Shown here: one piece after another, positions 44,809 through 54,762 of the stretch
How the letters are laid out: each line of letters begins with the position of its first letter
How positions within the stretch are numbered: position 1 is the first letter of the stretch
NCBI RefSeq assembly: GCF_003086295.3
Contig: NC_092051.1
Span: 77,880,445-77,944,444 of the forward strand
Source of the DNA: Arachis hypogaea
Lineage: Eukaryota; Streptophyta; Magnoliopsida; Fabales; Fabaceae
Direction: 5' to 3'
DNA length: 64,000 bases
The notes under the pieces: generated by a model
What the model saw: the letters and a program-made list of their open reading frames with translations, nothing else
Told to the model about the DNA's origin: nothing
Database searches by the model: none
Program-made: the position numbers and the translations under genes

Positions 44809-46141
44809 TGTAATGGGATGCATCCAAGTGGCTGAATTGGTGTGTTTCCGAGCCCGAATAGGCTATTAGGATATGCTCTGAGCACTTTTTTCTTGTAGGC
44901 CGAGCTTGTCGAAGGCGGATTTGAATAGGATATCTGCAGAGCTTCCTTCGTCTACCAGTGTTCGGTGGAGATTGCGTTGGCGAGTATGATGGTAACGACC
45001 ACGGGTCATCATGCCCTGGGATGATGCCTGTGGTGTTTTCTTGAGTGAAGGTAATAGTGGAGAGGTCGACCGACCTGTCCCTTCCTCCGACATGGTACAC
45101 CTCTTTAAGGTGTCTTTTGCGGGATGACTTGGGGATCCTTCCTCCTGTGAATCCTCCATTTATCATGTGAATATGTCTCTCAGGGGTGTGAGGGGGACAT
45201 TCAGCTCGTTCGCCCTCTTCACCCATTCTTCTCTTTTTTGGTTCGTCTGCTCTGTTGGCTAAGAACTGATCTAGTCTCCCTTCTCTTGCCAGTTTTTCTA
45301 TGACATTCTTCAGGTCATAGAACTCGTTCGTAGGGTGCCCGTAGATTTGGTGGTATTCGTAATACTCTGTCTGACTTCCTCCTCTCTTGTGTTTGATCGG
45401 GCGAGGGGGTGGGATCTTCTCAGTGTTGCATATCTCTCGGTAGATATCCACAAGAGACACCCAAATAGGGGTGTAATTATGATACTTTCTAGGTTTCTTA
45501 GTGGGTTGGTCTTTTTTCTTCCTGGACTCCTTATCCTTGTCCCGTGGTGGGTAGGAGAATCCGGTATTTAAAGCTTCTCCTAATCGGGAGTTCTCCTCCA
45601 TATTGATGTACTTTTCTGTCCGTTCTTGTACCTCGTTCAGAGATGTGGGGTGTTTTTTGGATATGGAGTGGCTAAAGAGTCCTTCCCGGAGACCGTTGAT
45701 GAGTCCCATAATTGCTGCTTCTGTAGGGAGATTCTGTATATCAAGGCATGCTTTATTAAATCTCTTCATATAACTGCGGAGGCTTTCCCGATCTCTTAGC
45801 TTGATCCCTAGTAGGCTTAGAGCGTGCTTGGTTTTGTCTTTCTAGATGGAGAACCTGGCTAAGAACTTCCTGGCGAGATCATCAAAACTTGTGATCGACC
45901 TTGGTGGCAAGCTGTCGTTTTAGTCAAGGTGGTTGGAAAAGCTTTGCAACGGGTTGCATCTGAGGCATTCGTGAGGTACATCCGACTTTTGAAGTTGCTA
46001 AGGTGTGACTTGGGTCGGACGTACCATCATATGGGGTCATGTCCGGGACTTTGAAGTCCTTCGGGACCTTAGCCTTCATGATTTCTTTTATGAATGGGTC
46101 TTGGTCCTTGTGGGGGCTATCTTCGCAGTTGGACCGAGCGG
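44809..46141 (-). pseudogene. gag C-terminal two thirds and protease start of D
   Basis: Gag domain with KVPKDFKVPDMTPYDGTSDP, a small deletion where about five residues are expected before SLPPRS, a TAG near 45847, then YMKRFNKACLDIQNLPTEA. A degenerate YYEYHQIYGHPTNE stands in place of a zinc knuckle. Frameshifts lie near 45000. The protease active region is LVDEGSSADILF (about 44920-44955), followed by FDKLGLQEK. The frame is open into the F insertion at 44808. Tat/Ogre type. Confidence 0.88.
46137..46141. other. Left target duplication of G (agcgg)
   Basis: Matches 56487-56491. D's gag frame joins through it. Confidence 0.95.
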
Positions 46142-47880
46142 TGGTGCACGAAATTGTGATCTCCAGGCTCGAACAAATCCTGGTAATGGCTCCAGAGCTT
46201 GGTGCTCTGATCTTAATTCATAATTGTCACAACTTCGATACAACTAACCAGCAAGTGCACTGGGTCGTCCAAGTAATACCTTACGTGAGTAAGGGTCGAA
46301 TCCCACGGAGATTGTTGGTATGAAGCAAGCTATGGTCACCTTGTAAATCTCAGTCAGGCAGATATAAAGTGATAAAGGTGTTTTCGAATATGATATAATA
46401 AAAGAGGGATAGAGATACTTATGTAAATCATTGGTAGGAATTTCAGATAAGTGAATGGAGATGCTTTTCGTTCCTCTGAACCTCTGCTTTCCTGCTATCT
46501 TCATCCAATCAGTCTTACTCCTTTCCATGGCTGGCTTTATGTGATACATCACCACTGTCAATGGCTACTTTCGGTCATCTCACGGGAAAATGATCCAATG
46601 CCCTGTCACGGCACGGCTAATCATCTGGAGGCATCACCCTTGTCAATGGCTTCATCTTATCCTCTCAGTGAATAATATGCTCACGCACCCTGTCACGGCA
46701 CGGCTATTCATCAGTCGGTTCTCGATCATGCTGGAATAGGATTTACTATCCTTTTGCGTCTGTAACTAACGCCCTGCAATCGCGAGTTAGGAGCTCGTCA
46801 CAGTCATTCAATCATTGAATCCTACTCGGAATAGCATAGACAAGGTTTAGACCTTCCGGATTCTCTTGAATGCTGCCATCATTCTAGCTTACGCCACGAA
46901 GATTCTGGTTAGGAGATCTAAGAGATACTCATTCTAGCTTATTTCATGTAGAACAGAAGTGTTTGTCAGACACGCGTTCATAAGGGAGAAGGATGATGAG
47001 CGTCACACATAATCATCACCTTCATCACGTTCTTGGGTGCGAATGGATATCTTAGAAGCGAAATAAGAAGAATTGAATAGAAAACAGTAGTACTTTGCAT
47101 TAATCTTTGAGGGACAGCAGAGCTCCACACCTTAATCCATGGAGTGTAGAAACTCTACCGTTAAAAATACATAAGTGAAGGTCCAGGCATGGCCGAGATG
47201 GCCAGCCCCCTAAAACGTGATCAAAGGATCATAAGGTAATCCAAAGATTCTTAATACAATAGTAAGAGGTCCTATTTATAATAAACTAGCTACTAGGGTT
47301 TACATGAGTAAGTAATTGATGCATAAATCCACTTCCGGGGCCCACTTGGTGTGTGTTTGGGCTGAACTTAAGTGTTCCACGTGCAGAGGCCATTTGTGGA
47401 GTTGAACGCCAGTTTCTGTGCCAGTTTGGGCGTTCAACTCTGGTTTTGGATCCTTTTCTGGCGCTGGACGCTAGATTTGGGCAGAAGGCTGGCGTTGAAC
47501 GCCAGTTTACGTCGTCAATTCTTGGCCAAAGTATGTACTATTATATATTGCTGGAAAGCCCTGGATGTCTACTTTCCAACGCAATTGGAAGCGCGCCATT
47601 TTGAGTTCTGTAGCTCCAGAAAATCCACTTTGAGTGCAGGGAGGTCAGAATCCAACAGTATCAGCAGTCCTTTTTCAACCTCTGAATCTGATTTTTGCTC
47701 AAGTCCCTCAATTTCAGCCAGAAAATACCTGAAATCACAGAAAAACACACAAACTCATAGTAAAGTCCAGAAATGTGAATTTAACACAAAATCTATTAAA
47801 AACATCCCTAAAAGTAACTAGATCCTACTAAAAACATACTAAAAACAATGTCAAAAAGCGTATAAATTATCCGCTCATCA
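46142..47880 (-). repeat. 3' LTR of G (1739 bp)
   Basis: Minus strand TGATGAGCGGATAA..TCGTGCACCA. Palindrome units GGCGTTGAACGCC at 47400-47520. TATA box (TATAAATAGG) at 47271-47280. The intact orientation of its terminal 190 bp serves as reference for the inversion in the 5' LTR. Confidence 0.95.
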
Positions 47881-47918
47881 CAACACCAAACTTAAATTGT
47901 TGCTTGTCCCCAAGCAAC
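47881..47918 (-). promoter_or_regulatory. Terminal hairpin and PPT of G
   Basis: Minus strand GTTGCTTG-GGGA-CAAGCAAC (47899-47918), perfect 8-bp stem, then AATTTAAGTTTGGTGTTG to the LTR. Confidence 0.75.
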
Positions 47919-48989
47919 TGAAAATCAAAATAGGATAAAAAGAATAGAATATACTATAAATTCCAAACTATCAATGAAACATAGCTGTAATCATATGAGC
48001 GGGACTTATAGCTTTTTGCCTCTTGAATAGTTTTGGCATCTCACTTTATCCATTGAAGTTTAGAATGATTGGCATCTATAGGAACTTCAGATTTCGAATA
48101 GTGTTATTGACTCTCCTAGTTCAGTATGATGATTTTTGAACACAGCTTCTTTATGAGTCTTGGCCGTGGCCCTAAGCACTTTGTTTTCCAGTATTACCAC
48201 CGGCTACATAAATGCCACAGACACATAATTGGGTGAACCTTTTCAGATTGTGACTCAGCTTTGCTGAAGTCCCCAATTAGAGGTGTCCAAGGTTCTTAAG
48301 CACACTCTTTGTTTTTGCTTTGGACCTTGACTTTAACCGCTCAGTCTCAAGTTTTCACTTGACACCTACACGCCACAAGCACATGGTTAGGGACAGCTTG
48401 GTTTAGCCGCTTAGACCAGGATTTTATTCCTTTAGGCCCTCCTATCCACTGATGCTCAAAGCCTTGGGATCCTTTTTATTTGCCCTTGCCTTTTGGTTTT
48501 AAGGGTTATTGGCTTTTTCTGCTTGCTTTTTCTTTTTCTCTTTTTTTTTTATAAATATTTTTTTTTCTGCAAGCTTTGTTCTTTGCTGCTTTTTCTTGCT
48601 TCAAGAATCATTTTTATGATTTTTCAGATTATCAAATAACATGTCTCCTAGTCATCATTCTTTCAAGAGCCAACATATTTAACATTCTTAAACAACAACT
48701 TCAAAACACATATGCACTGTTCAAGCATACATTCAGAAAACAAGAAGCATTGTCACCACATCAATATAATTAAGCTAAGTTCAAGGATAAATTCGAAACT
48801 CATGTACTTCTTGTTCTTTTGAATTAAAACATTTTTCATTTAAGAGAGGTGATGGATTCGTAGGACATTCATATCTTTAAGACATAGTTACTAACTACTA
48901 ATGATCATGTAATGAAGACACAAACATAGATAAGCACATAACATAGAGAACGAAAAACAGAAGAAATAAGAACAAGGAATGAATCCACC
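47919..48989 (-). other. 3' UTR of G with duplicated cassette
   Basis: Noncoding. Two cassettes at about 48180-48260 and 48350-48400. The first has the hairpin CCGGT-GGTAAT-ACTGG on the minus strand (48188-48203), the second CAAGT-GAAA-ACTTG. A T-rich run is at 48530-48570. Confidence 0.65.
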
Positions 48990-50156
48990 TTAGTGATGGT
49001 GGCGTTTCCTTCTTGAGGAACCAATGATGTCCTTGAGCTCTTCTATGTCTCTTCCTTGTCTTTGTTGCTCCTCCCTCATTGCTTTTTGATCTTCTCTTAT
49101 TTCATGAAGCATGATGGAGTGCTCTTGATGTTCCACCCTTAGTTGTCCCATATTGGAACTCAATTCTTCTAGGGAGGTGTTGATGTGCTCCCAATAGTTT
49201 TGTGGAGGAAAGTGCATTTGAGGGATTTCCGGGATCTCATGGAAATGAGCTTCTTGTGCCTCTTGAGCTCCATGACTGGGCTCTCTTGCTTGCTCCATCT
49301 TTTTCTTAGTGATGGGCTTGTCCTCTTTAATGAGGATATCTCCCTCTATGTCAATCCCAGCTGAATTGCATAGGTGGCAAATGAGGTGAGGAAAGGCTAA
49401 CCTTGCCATAGTGGAGGACTTGTCAGCCACCTTGTAGAGTTCTTGAGGTATAATCTCATGAACTTCCACCTCTTCTCCAATCATGATGCTATGGATCATG
49501 ATGGCCCGGTCTATAGTAACTTCAGACCGGTTGCTAGTGGGAATGATTGAGCATTGAATAAACTCCAGCCATCCTCTAGCAGTAGGCTTGAGGTCCAATC
49601 TTCTTAGTTGAACCGGTTTGCCTTTGGGGTCAATCTTCCATTGAGCTCCTTCTACACATATGTCCATAAGGACTTGGTCCAACCTTTGATCAAAGTTGAC
49701 TCTCCTTGTGTAGGGGCGTGCGTTCTCTTCCATGTATGGCAAGTTGAACGCCAACCTCACATTCTCCGGACTAAAATCTAAGTATTTCCCCCGAACCATT
49801 GTAACATAGTTCTTTGGATCCGGGTTCTTAATTTGATCATGGTTCTTGGTGATCCATGCATTGGCATAAAATTCTTGAACCATTAGGATGCCGACTTGTT
49901 GGATGGGATTTGTTAGAACTTCCCAACCTCTTCTTTGAATTTCATGTTGGATCTCCGGATACTCATTTCTTTTGAGTTTAAAAGGGACCTCAGGGATCAC
50001 CTTCTTCTTGGCCACAACATCATAGAAGTGGTCTTGATGGGATTTGGAGATGAATCTTTCCATCTCCCATGACTCGGATGTGGAAGCTTTTGTCTTCCCT
50101 TTCCCTCTTCTAGAGGATTCTCCGGTCTTAGGTGCCATCAATGGTAATGGAAACAC
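48990..50156 (-). CDS. ORF2 of G, intact 388-aa accessory protein
   Basis: The only long undamaged ORF in the window. The N-terminus is basic and Ser/Lys-rich (ESSRRGKGKTKAS); initiation could be at residue 1 or at Met7. The domain at about 30-250 has FYDVVAKKKVIPEVPF, RRGWEVLTNP, VQEFYANAW, VRGKYLDFSP and RAIMIHSIMIGEEVEV, matching ORF2 of A1 and A2 and the family often named putative plant transposon protein. A coiled coil follows at about 320-378 (EHQEHSIMLHEIREDQKAMR), then a basic SSRRKRHHH tail. No membrane segment or signal peptide. Upstream lie a TATA box and a strong hairpin. Function is unknown; it is not a recognised transposase active site. Confidence 0.85.
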   Translation of the reverse strand: MFPLPLMAPKTGESSRRGKGKTKASTSESWEMERFISKSHQDHFYDVVAKKKVIPEVPFKLKRNEYPEIQHEIQRRGWEVLTNPIQQVGILMVQEFYANAWITKNHDQIKNPDPKNYVTMVRGKYLDFSPENVRLAFNLPYMEENARPYTRRVNFDQRLDQVLMDICVEGAQWKIDPKGKPVQLRRLDLKPTARGWLEFIQCSIIPTSNRSEVTIDRAIMIHSIMIGEEVEVHEIIPQELYKVADKSSTMARLAFPHLICHLCNSAGIDIEGDILIKEDKPITKKKMEQAREPSHGAQEAQEAHFHEIPEIPQMHFPPQNYWEHINTSLEELSSNMGQLRVEHQEHSIMLHEIREDQKAMREEQQRQGRDIEELKDIIGSSRRKRHHH

Positions 50157-50180
50157 AAAAAAGCTATGCTTTTACCACAC

Positions 50181-50213
50181 CAAACTTAGAATATTGCTCG
50201 CCCTCGAGCAATA
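50181..50213 (-). promoter_or_regulatory. Internal hairpin plus AAGTTTGGTG motif before G ORF2
   Basis: On the minus strand a 9-bp perfect stem TATTGCTCG with loop AGGG (50192-50213), then TTCTAAGTTTGGTGTGG, ending about 20 nt before the ORF2 ATG. Confidence 0.6.
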
Positions 50214-50656
50214 AACAAAAGAATAGAAGAAGAAGAAGAAGAAATATGGAGAGGGAGATGTGGTTTCGGCCAAGAGGAGTGTAGAGGGGTGTGTTGTGTG
50301 AATTTGAAGAAGAATGGATGGCTTTATATAGGGAAGGGAGGGGGGGTTAAGGTTCAGCCATATGGGTGGGTTTGGGTGGGAAATTGGTTTTGAATTTTGA
50401 AGGTAGGTGGAGTTTATGAGGTAGGTTTATGGGGAAGAGTGGATGGATGTGAGTGGTGAAGGTTTAGTGGGGAAGAGAGATTGAGGTGATTGGTGAGGGG
50501 TTTTTAGGGAAGAGTGTTTGTGGGGTTGCGTGAAAAAGAGTGGTGAGAAGAAGTGAGTGGAGGTAGGTGGGGATCCTGTGGGGTCCACAGATCCTGAGGT
50601 TTTCAAGGATTTACATCCCTGCACCCCTTAGGCATGTAAAAATGCCTTTGTATCCA
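50214..50656 (-). promoter_or_regulatory. Pyrimidine-rich leader and TATA box of G ORF2
   Basis: CT/CA-rich on the minus strand. TATATAAAG at 50322-50330, 166 bp before the ATG, flanked upstream by a C-rich run. Likely core promoter for ORF2 by sequence and by recurrence in A1 and A2. Confidence 0.5.
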
Positions 50657-50840
50657 ACTCTGGGCGTTCAGCGCCAGGTTGGTGGCCATTTTGGGTGTTC
50701 AACGCCCATTTGTGTGCCATTTCTGGCGTTGAACGCCAGAACCATGCCTGTTCTGGCGTTCAGCGCCCAGAAGCTGCCCATTTTGGGCGTTCAGCGCCAG
50801 AACCATGCTCTGTTCTGGCGCTGAACGCCAGACAGATGCT
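50657..50840. repeat. Internal palindrome array of G (GGCGTTGAACGCC type)
   Basis: Six or more units such as GGCGTTCAGCGCC, GGCGTTGAACGCC and GGCGCTGAACGCC between the protease and ORF2. The same unit occurs in both G LTRs (47400-47520, 55990-56120). Confidence 0.85.
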
Positions 50841-50968
50841 CCTCCAGGGTGTGATTTTTCTTCTGCTGTTTTTGATTCCGTTTTCAATTTTTATATTTAT
50901 TTTGTGACTCCACATGATCATGACCCTAAGAAAACATGAAAAACAATAAAAATAAGAATTAGATAAAC

Positions 50969-50984
50969 ATTGGGTTGCCTCCCA
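50969..50984 (-). promoter_or_regulatory. Post-protease hairpin TTGGG-AGGCAA-CCCAA
   Basis: 50 nt after the protease stop. Preceded by AAGCGCTT, as in A1, A2 and E. Confidence 0.6.
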
Positions 50985-51034
50985 ACAAGCGCTTCTTTAA
51001 TGTCAATAGCTTGACAGTGGGCTCTCATGGAGCC

Positions 51035-53362
51035 TCACAGATGTGCAGAGCTTTGTTGAGACTCTCCAACGCCAAACTTAGAGTTTGGATATGGGAGTTC
51101 AACACCAAACTTAGAGTTTGGTTGTGGCCTCCCAACACCAAACTTAGAGTTTGACTGTGGGGGCTCTGGTTGACTCTGCTTTGAGAGAAGCTTTTCAAGC
51201 TTCCTCTCCATGGTTGCAGAGGGAGATCCTTGAGTTTTGAATCCAAGGGAGTTCTCATTCCATTGAAGGACTATTTCACCTCTGTCAACGTCAATCACAG
51301 CTCTTGCTGTGGCCAGGAAAGGTCTTCCTAGGATGATGGATTCATCCTCTTCCTTTCCAGTATCCAGGACTATGAAATCAGTAGGTATGTAAAGGCCTTC
51401 AACCATTACTAATACATCTTCTACTTGTCCATAAGCCTGTTTTCTTGAGCTGTCTGCCATCTCTAATGAGATTTTAGCAGCTTGCACCCCATAGATTCCC
51501 AGTTTCTCTATTACAGAGAGGGGCATGAGGTTTATTCCTGAACCAAGGTCACACAGAGCCTTAAAGATCATGGTGCCTATGGTACAGGGTATTATGAACT
51601 TTCCAGGATCCTGTCTCTTCTGAGACAATGTCAGTTGATCCAGATCACTTAGTTCATTGATGAACAAGGGCGGTTCAACTTCCCAAGTATCAATGCCAAA
51701 TAATTTGGCATTCAGCTTCATGATTGCACCAAGAAACTTGGCAGTTTGCTCTTCTGTAACATCCTCATTCTCTTCTGAAGAGGAATACTCATCAGAGCTC
51801 ATGAAGGGTATAAGGAGGTTCAATGGAATCTCTATGGTCTCTAGATGAGCCTCAGAGTCCTTTGGTTCCTCAGAGGGAAGCTCCTTATTGATCACTGGAC
51901 GTCCCAGAAGGTCTTCCTCCTTGGGATTCACGTCCTCTCCTCTCCTCACAGGTTCGGCCATGGCGCTTATGTCAATGGCCTTGCACTCTCCTTTTGGGTT
52001 CTCTTCTGTATTGCTTGGGAGAGTACTAGGAGGGATTTCAGTGATCCTTTTACTCAGCTGGCCCACTTGTGCTTCCACATTTCTAATGGAAGACCTTGTT
52101 TCATTCATGAAACTTACAGTGGCCTTAGATAGATCAGAGACTAGATTTGCTAAATTAGAAGCATTTTGTTCAGAGTTCTCTGTCTGTTGCTGAGTTGATG
52201 ATGGAAAAGGTTTGCTATTGCTAAACCTGTTTCTTCCACCATTATTAAAGCCTTGTTGGGGCTTTTGATCTTTCCATGAGAAATTTGGATGATTTCTCCA
52301 TGTTGAGTTATAGGTGTTTCCATAAGGGTCACCTAAGTAGTTCACCTTTGCTATTGCAGGGTTCTCAGGATCATAGGCTTCTTCTTCAGAAGATGCCTCT
52401 TGAGTACTGTTGGATGCAGCTTGCATTCCATGCAGACTCTGAGAAATCATATTGACTTGCTGAGTCAATATTTTGTTCTGAGCCAATATGGCATTCAGAG
52501 TATCAACTTCAAGAACTTCCTTCTTCATAGGCATCCCATTACTCATAGGATTCCTTTCAGAAGTGTACATGAACTGGTTATTAGCAACCATGTCAATGAG
52601 TTCTTGAGCTTCTGCAGGCGTTTTCTTTAGGTGAATGGATCCACCTGCAGAGGTGTCCAGTGACATCTTTGATAGCTCAGATAAACCATCATAGAATATA
52701 TCTAGGATGGTCCATTCTGAAAGCATGTCAGAAGGACACTTTTTGGTCAACTATTTGTATCTTTCCCAAGCTTCATAGAGGGATTCACCTTCTTTCTGTC
52801 TTAAGGTTTGAACATCAGCTCTAAGCTTGCTCAGCTTTTGAAGAGGAAAGTACTTGGCTAAGAAAGTCGTGACCAGCTTATCCCAAGAGTTCAGGCTGTC
52901 TCTAGGTTGAGAATCCAACCATAATCTAGCTCTGTCTCTTACAGCAAAAGGGAAAAGCATGAGCCTATAGACTTCAGGATCTACTCCATTAGTCTTAACA
53001 GTATCACATATCTGCAAGAATTCAGTTATGAACTGAAAAGGATCTTCAGATGGAAGTCCATGAAACTTGCAGTTCTGCTGCATCAGAGAAACTAATTGAG
53101 GTTTCAGCTCAAAGTTGTTTGCTCCAATGGCAGGAATGGAGATGCTTCTTCCATGTAAATTGGAATTAAGTGCAGTAAAGTCACCAAGCATCTTCCTTAC
53201 ATTATTATTGTTTTCGGCTGCCATCTTCTCTGCCTGTTCAAAATTTTCTGAAAGATTATCTCTGGATTGTTGTATTTTAGCTTCTCTTAATTTTCTCTTT
53301 AGAGTCCTTTCAGGTTCTGGATCTGCTTCCACAAGAATGTTCTTATCCTTGCTCCTGCTCAT
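51035..53362 (-). pseudogene. gag-protease of G, one in-frame stop
   Basis: Frame of 776 codons with a single TAG at 52751-52753, at the end of the gag motif LYEAWERYK. Starts MSRSKDKNILVEADPEPERT. Gag domain motifs: ANNFELKPQLVSLMQQNCKF and MLFPFAVRDRARLWL. Protease has CDLGSGINLMPLS and ILGRPFLATARAVIDVDRGE. The C-terminus holds three copies of PNSKFGV encoded by the DNA unit CCAAACTCTAAGTTTGG. No zinc knuckle. No RT follows. Apart from the one stop and the misplaced PBS the genes look usable. Confidence 0.88.
51072..51154 (-). repeat. Three copies of CCAAACTCTAAGTTTGG in the protease tail
   Basis: Copies at 51072-51088, 51105-51121 and 51138-51154 (the last with one change). Each is a 7-bp inverted repeat CCAAACT/AGTTTGG around CTA and includes the PPT-like AAGTTTGG. 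They encode the PNSKFG repeat. Confidence 0.8.
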
Positions 53363-54762
53363 ATGACAAAGAAGAAGGCACAGAAAAATAATAATAATAA
53401 TAGAGATCCTTTATACCACAGTATAGGGATTCCTGTGTGAGTGGAAGAAGAGGGGGAGACAAAGAATGTAATATAATGGAAGAAACACAACTGTGAGGAT
53501 GGAAGAGAGGTGAGATGAGATGTTAGGATATGAATGAATAAATAGAATGAGATGGGGGAGGGATAATTTTTGAAAATTATTTTGAAAAAGAGTTAGTGAT
53601 TTTTGAAAATAGTTTTTGAAAAATTTTAGTATTTTTTTCGAAATTTTTTTTGAAATCAAAAATAAAAAATAAAAATAATTAGTTAATTAAAAAGAAGTTT
53701 TTGAAAAAAGGGGAAGATATTTTCAAAAATTAGAAAGAGAGAATTAGTTAGGTGGTTTTGAAAAAGTTAAGAAACAAACAAAAAGTTAGTTAGTTAGTTG
53801 AAACAATTTTTGAAAAGATAAGAAGTTAGGAAGTTAGAAAAGATATTTTGAAAAGATATTTTTGAAAAAGATAAGATAAGAAGATATTTTTGAAAAGATA
53901 TGATTGAAATTAGTTTTGAAAAAGATTTGATTTTTAAAATCACAATTAATGACTTTATTCATAAGAAATCACAAGATATGATTCTAGAACTTAAAGTTTG
54001 AATCTTTCTTAACAAGCAAGTAACAAACTTCAAATTTTTGAATCAAAACATTAATTGATTATGTTATTTTCGAAAATTTGGTATAAAAATAAGAAAAAGA
54101 TTTTTGAAAAATATTTTTGGAATTTTCGAAAATAACTAAGAATTTTGAAAAAGATTTGATTTTTGAAAAAGATTTTGAAAAAGATAAGATTTCCAAATTG
54201 AAAATTTGATTTGACTCGTGAGAAACAATTTGATTTTAAAATTTTTTGAAAAAGTCAATCCAAATTTTCGAATTTGATGAGAGAAAAAGGGAAAGATATT
54301 TTTTTGATTTTTGAAATTTTTATGATGAGAGAAAAAAAAAACAAGTAAAATAATGCAATGCATGAAATTTTTAGATCAAAACATGTGATGCATGCAAGAA
54401 TGCTATGAATGTCAAGATGAACACCAAGAACACTTTGAATGTCATGATGAACATCAAGAACATATTTTTGAAAAATTTTTAATGCAAAGAAAACATGCAA
54501 GACACCAAACTTAGAATTCTTTAATGCTTACGCACTAAGAATTCAAGAATGCATATGATAAACATGAAAAGACACAAAACAAAAAATCATCAAGATCAAA
54601 CAAGAAGACTTACCAAGAACAACTTGAAGATCATGAAGAACACTATGAATGCATGAAATTTTTGAAAAATGCAAGATGCACATGCAATTGACACCAAACT
54701 TATAACATGACTCAAGACTCAAACAAGAAACATGAAATGACACAGAGGAAATGCACATGCAA
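53363..54762 (-). other. AT-rich leader of G with TTTTTGAAAA repeats
   Basis: Noncoding leader between PBS region and gag. From 53560 to 54480 degenerate repeats of TTTTTGAAAAAGAT-like units dominate on the plus strand. The CACCAAACTTA motif occurs at 54503 and 54691. No ORF. Confidence 0.7.

Noticed and set aside
47353..47821. Paired ORFs in G LTRs (also 55959-56427)
   Set aside because: Both copies lie within LTR U3 and over the GGCGTTGAACGCC units; antisense to the element and not conserved in other families.
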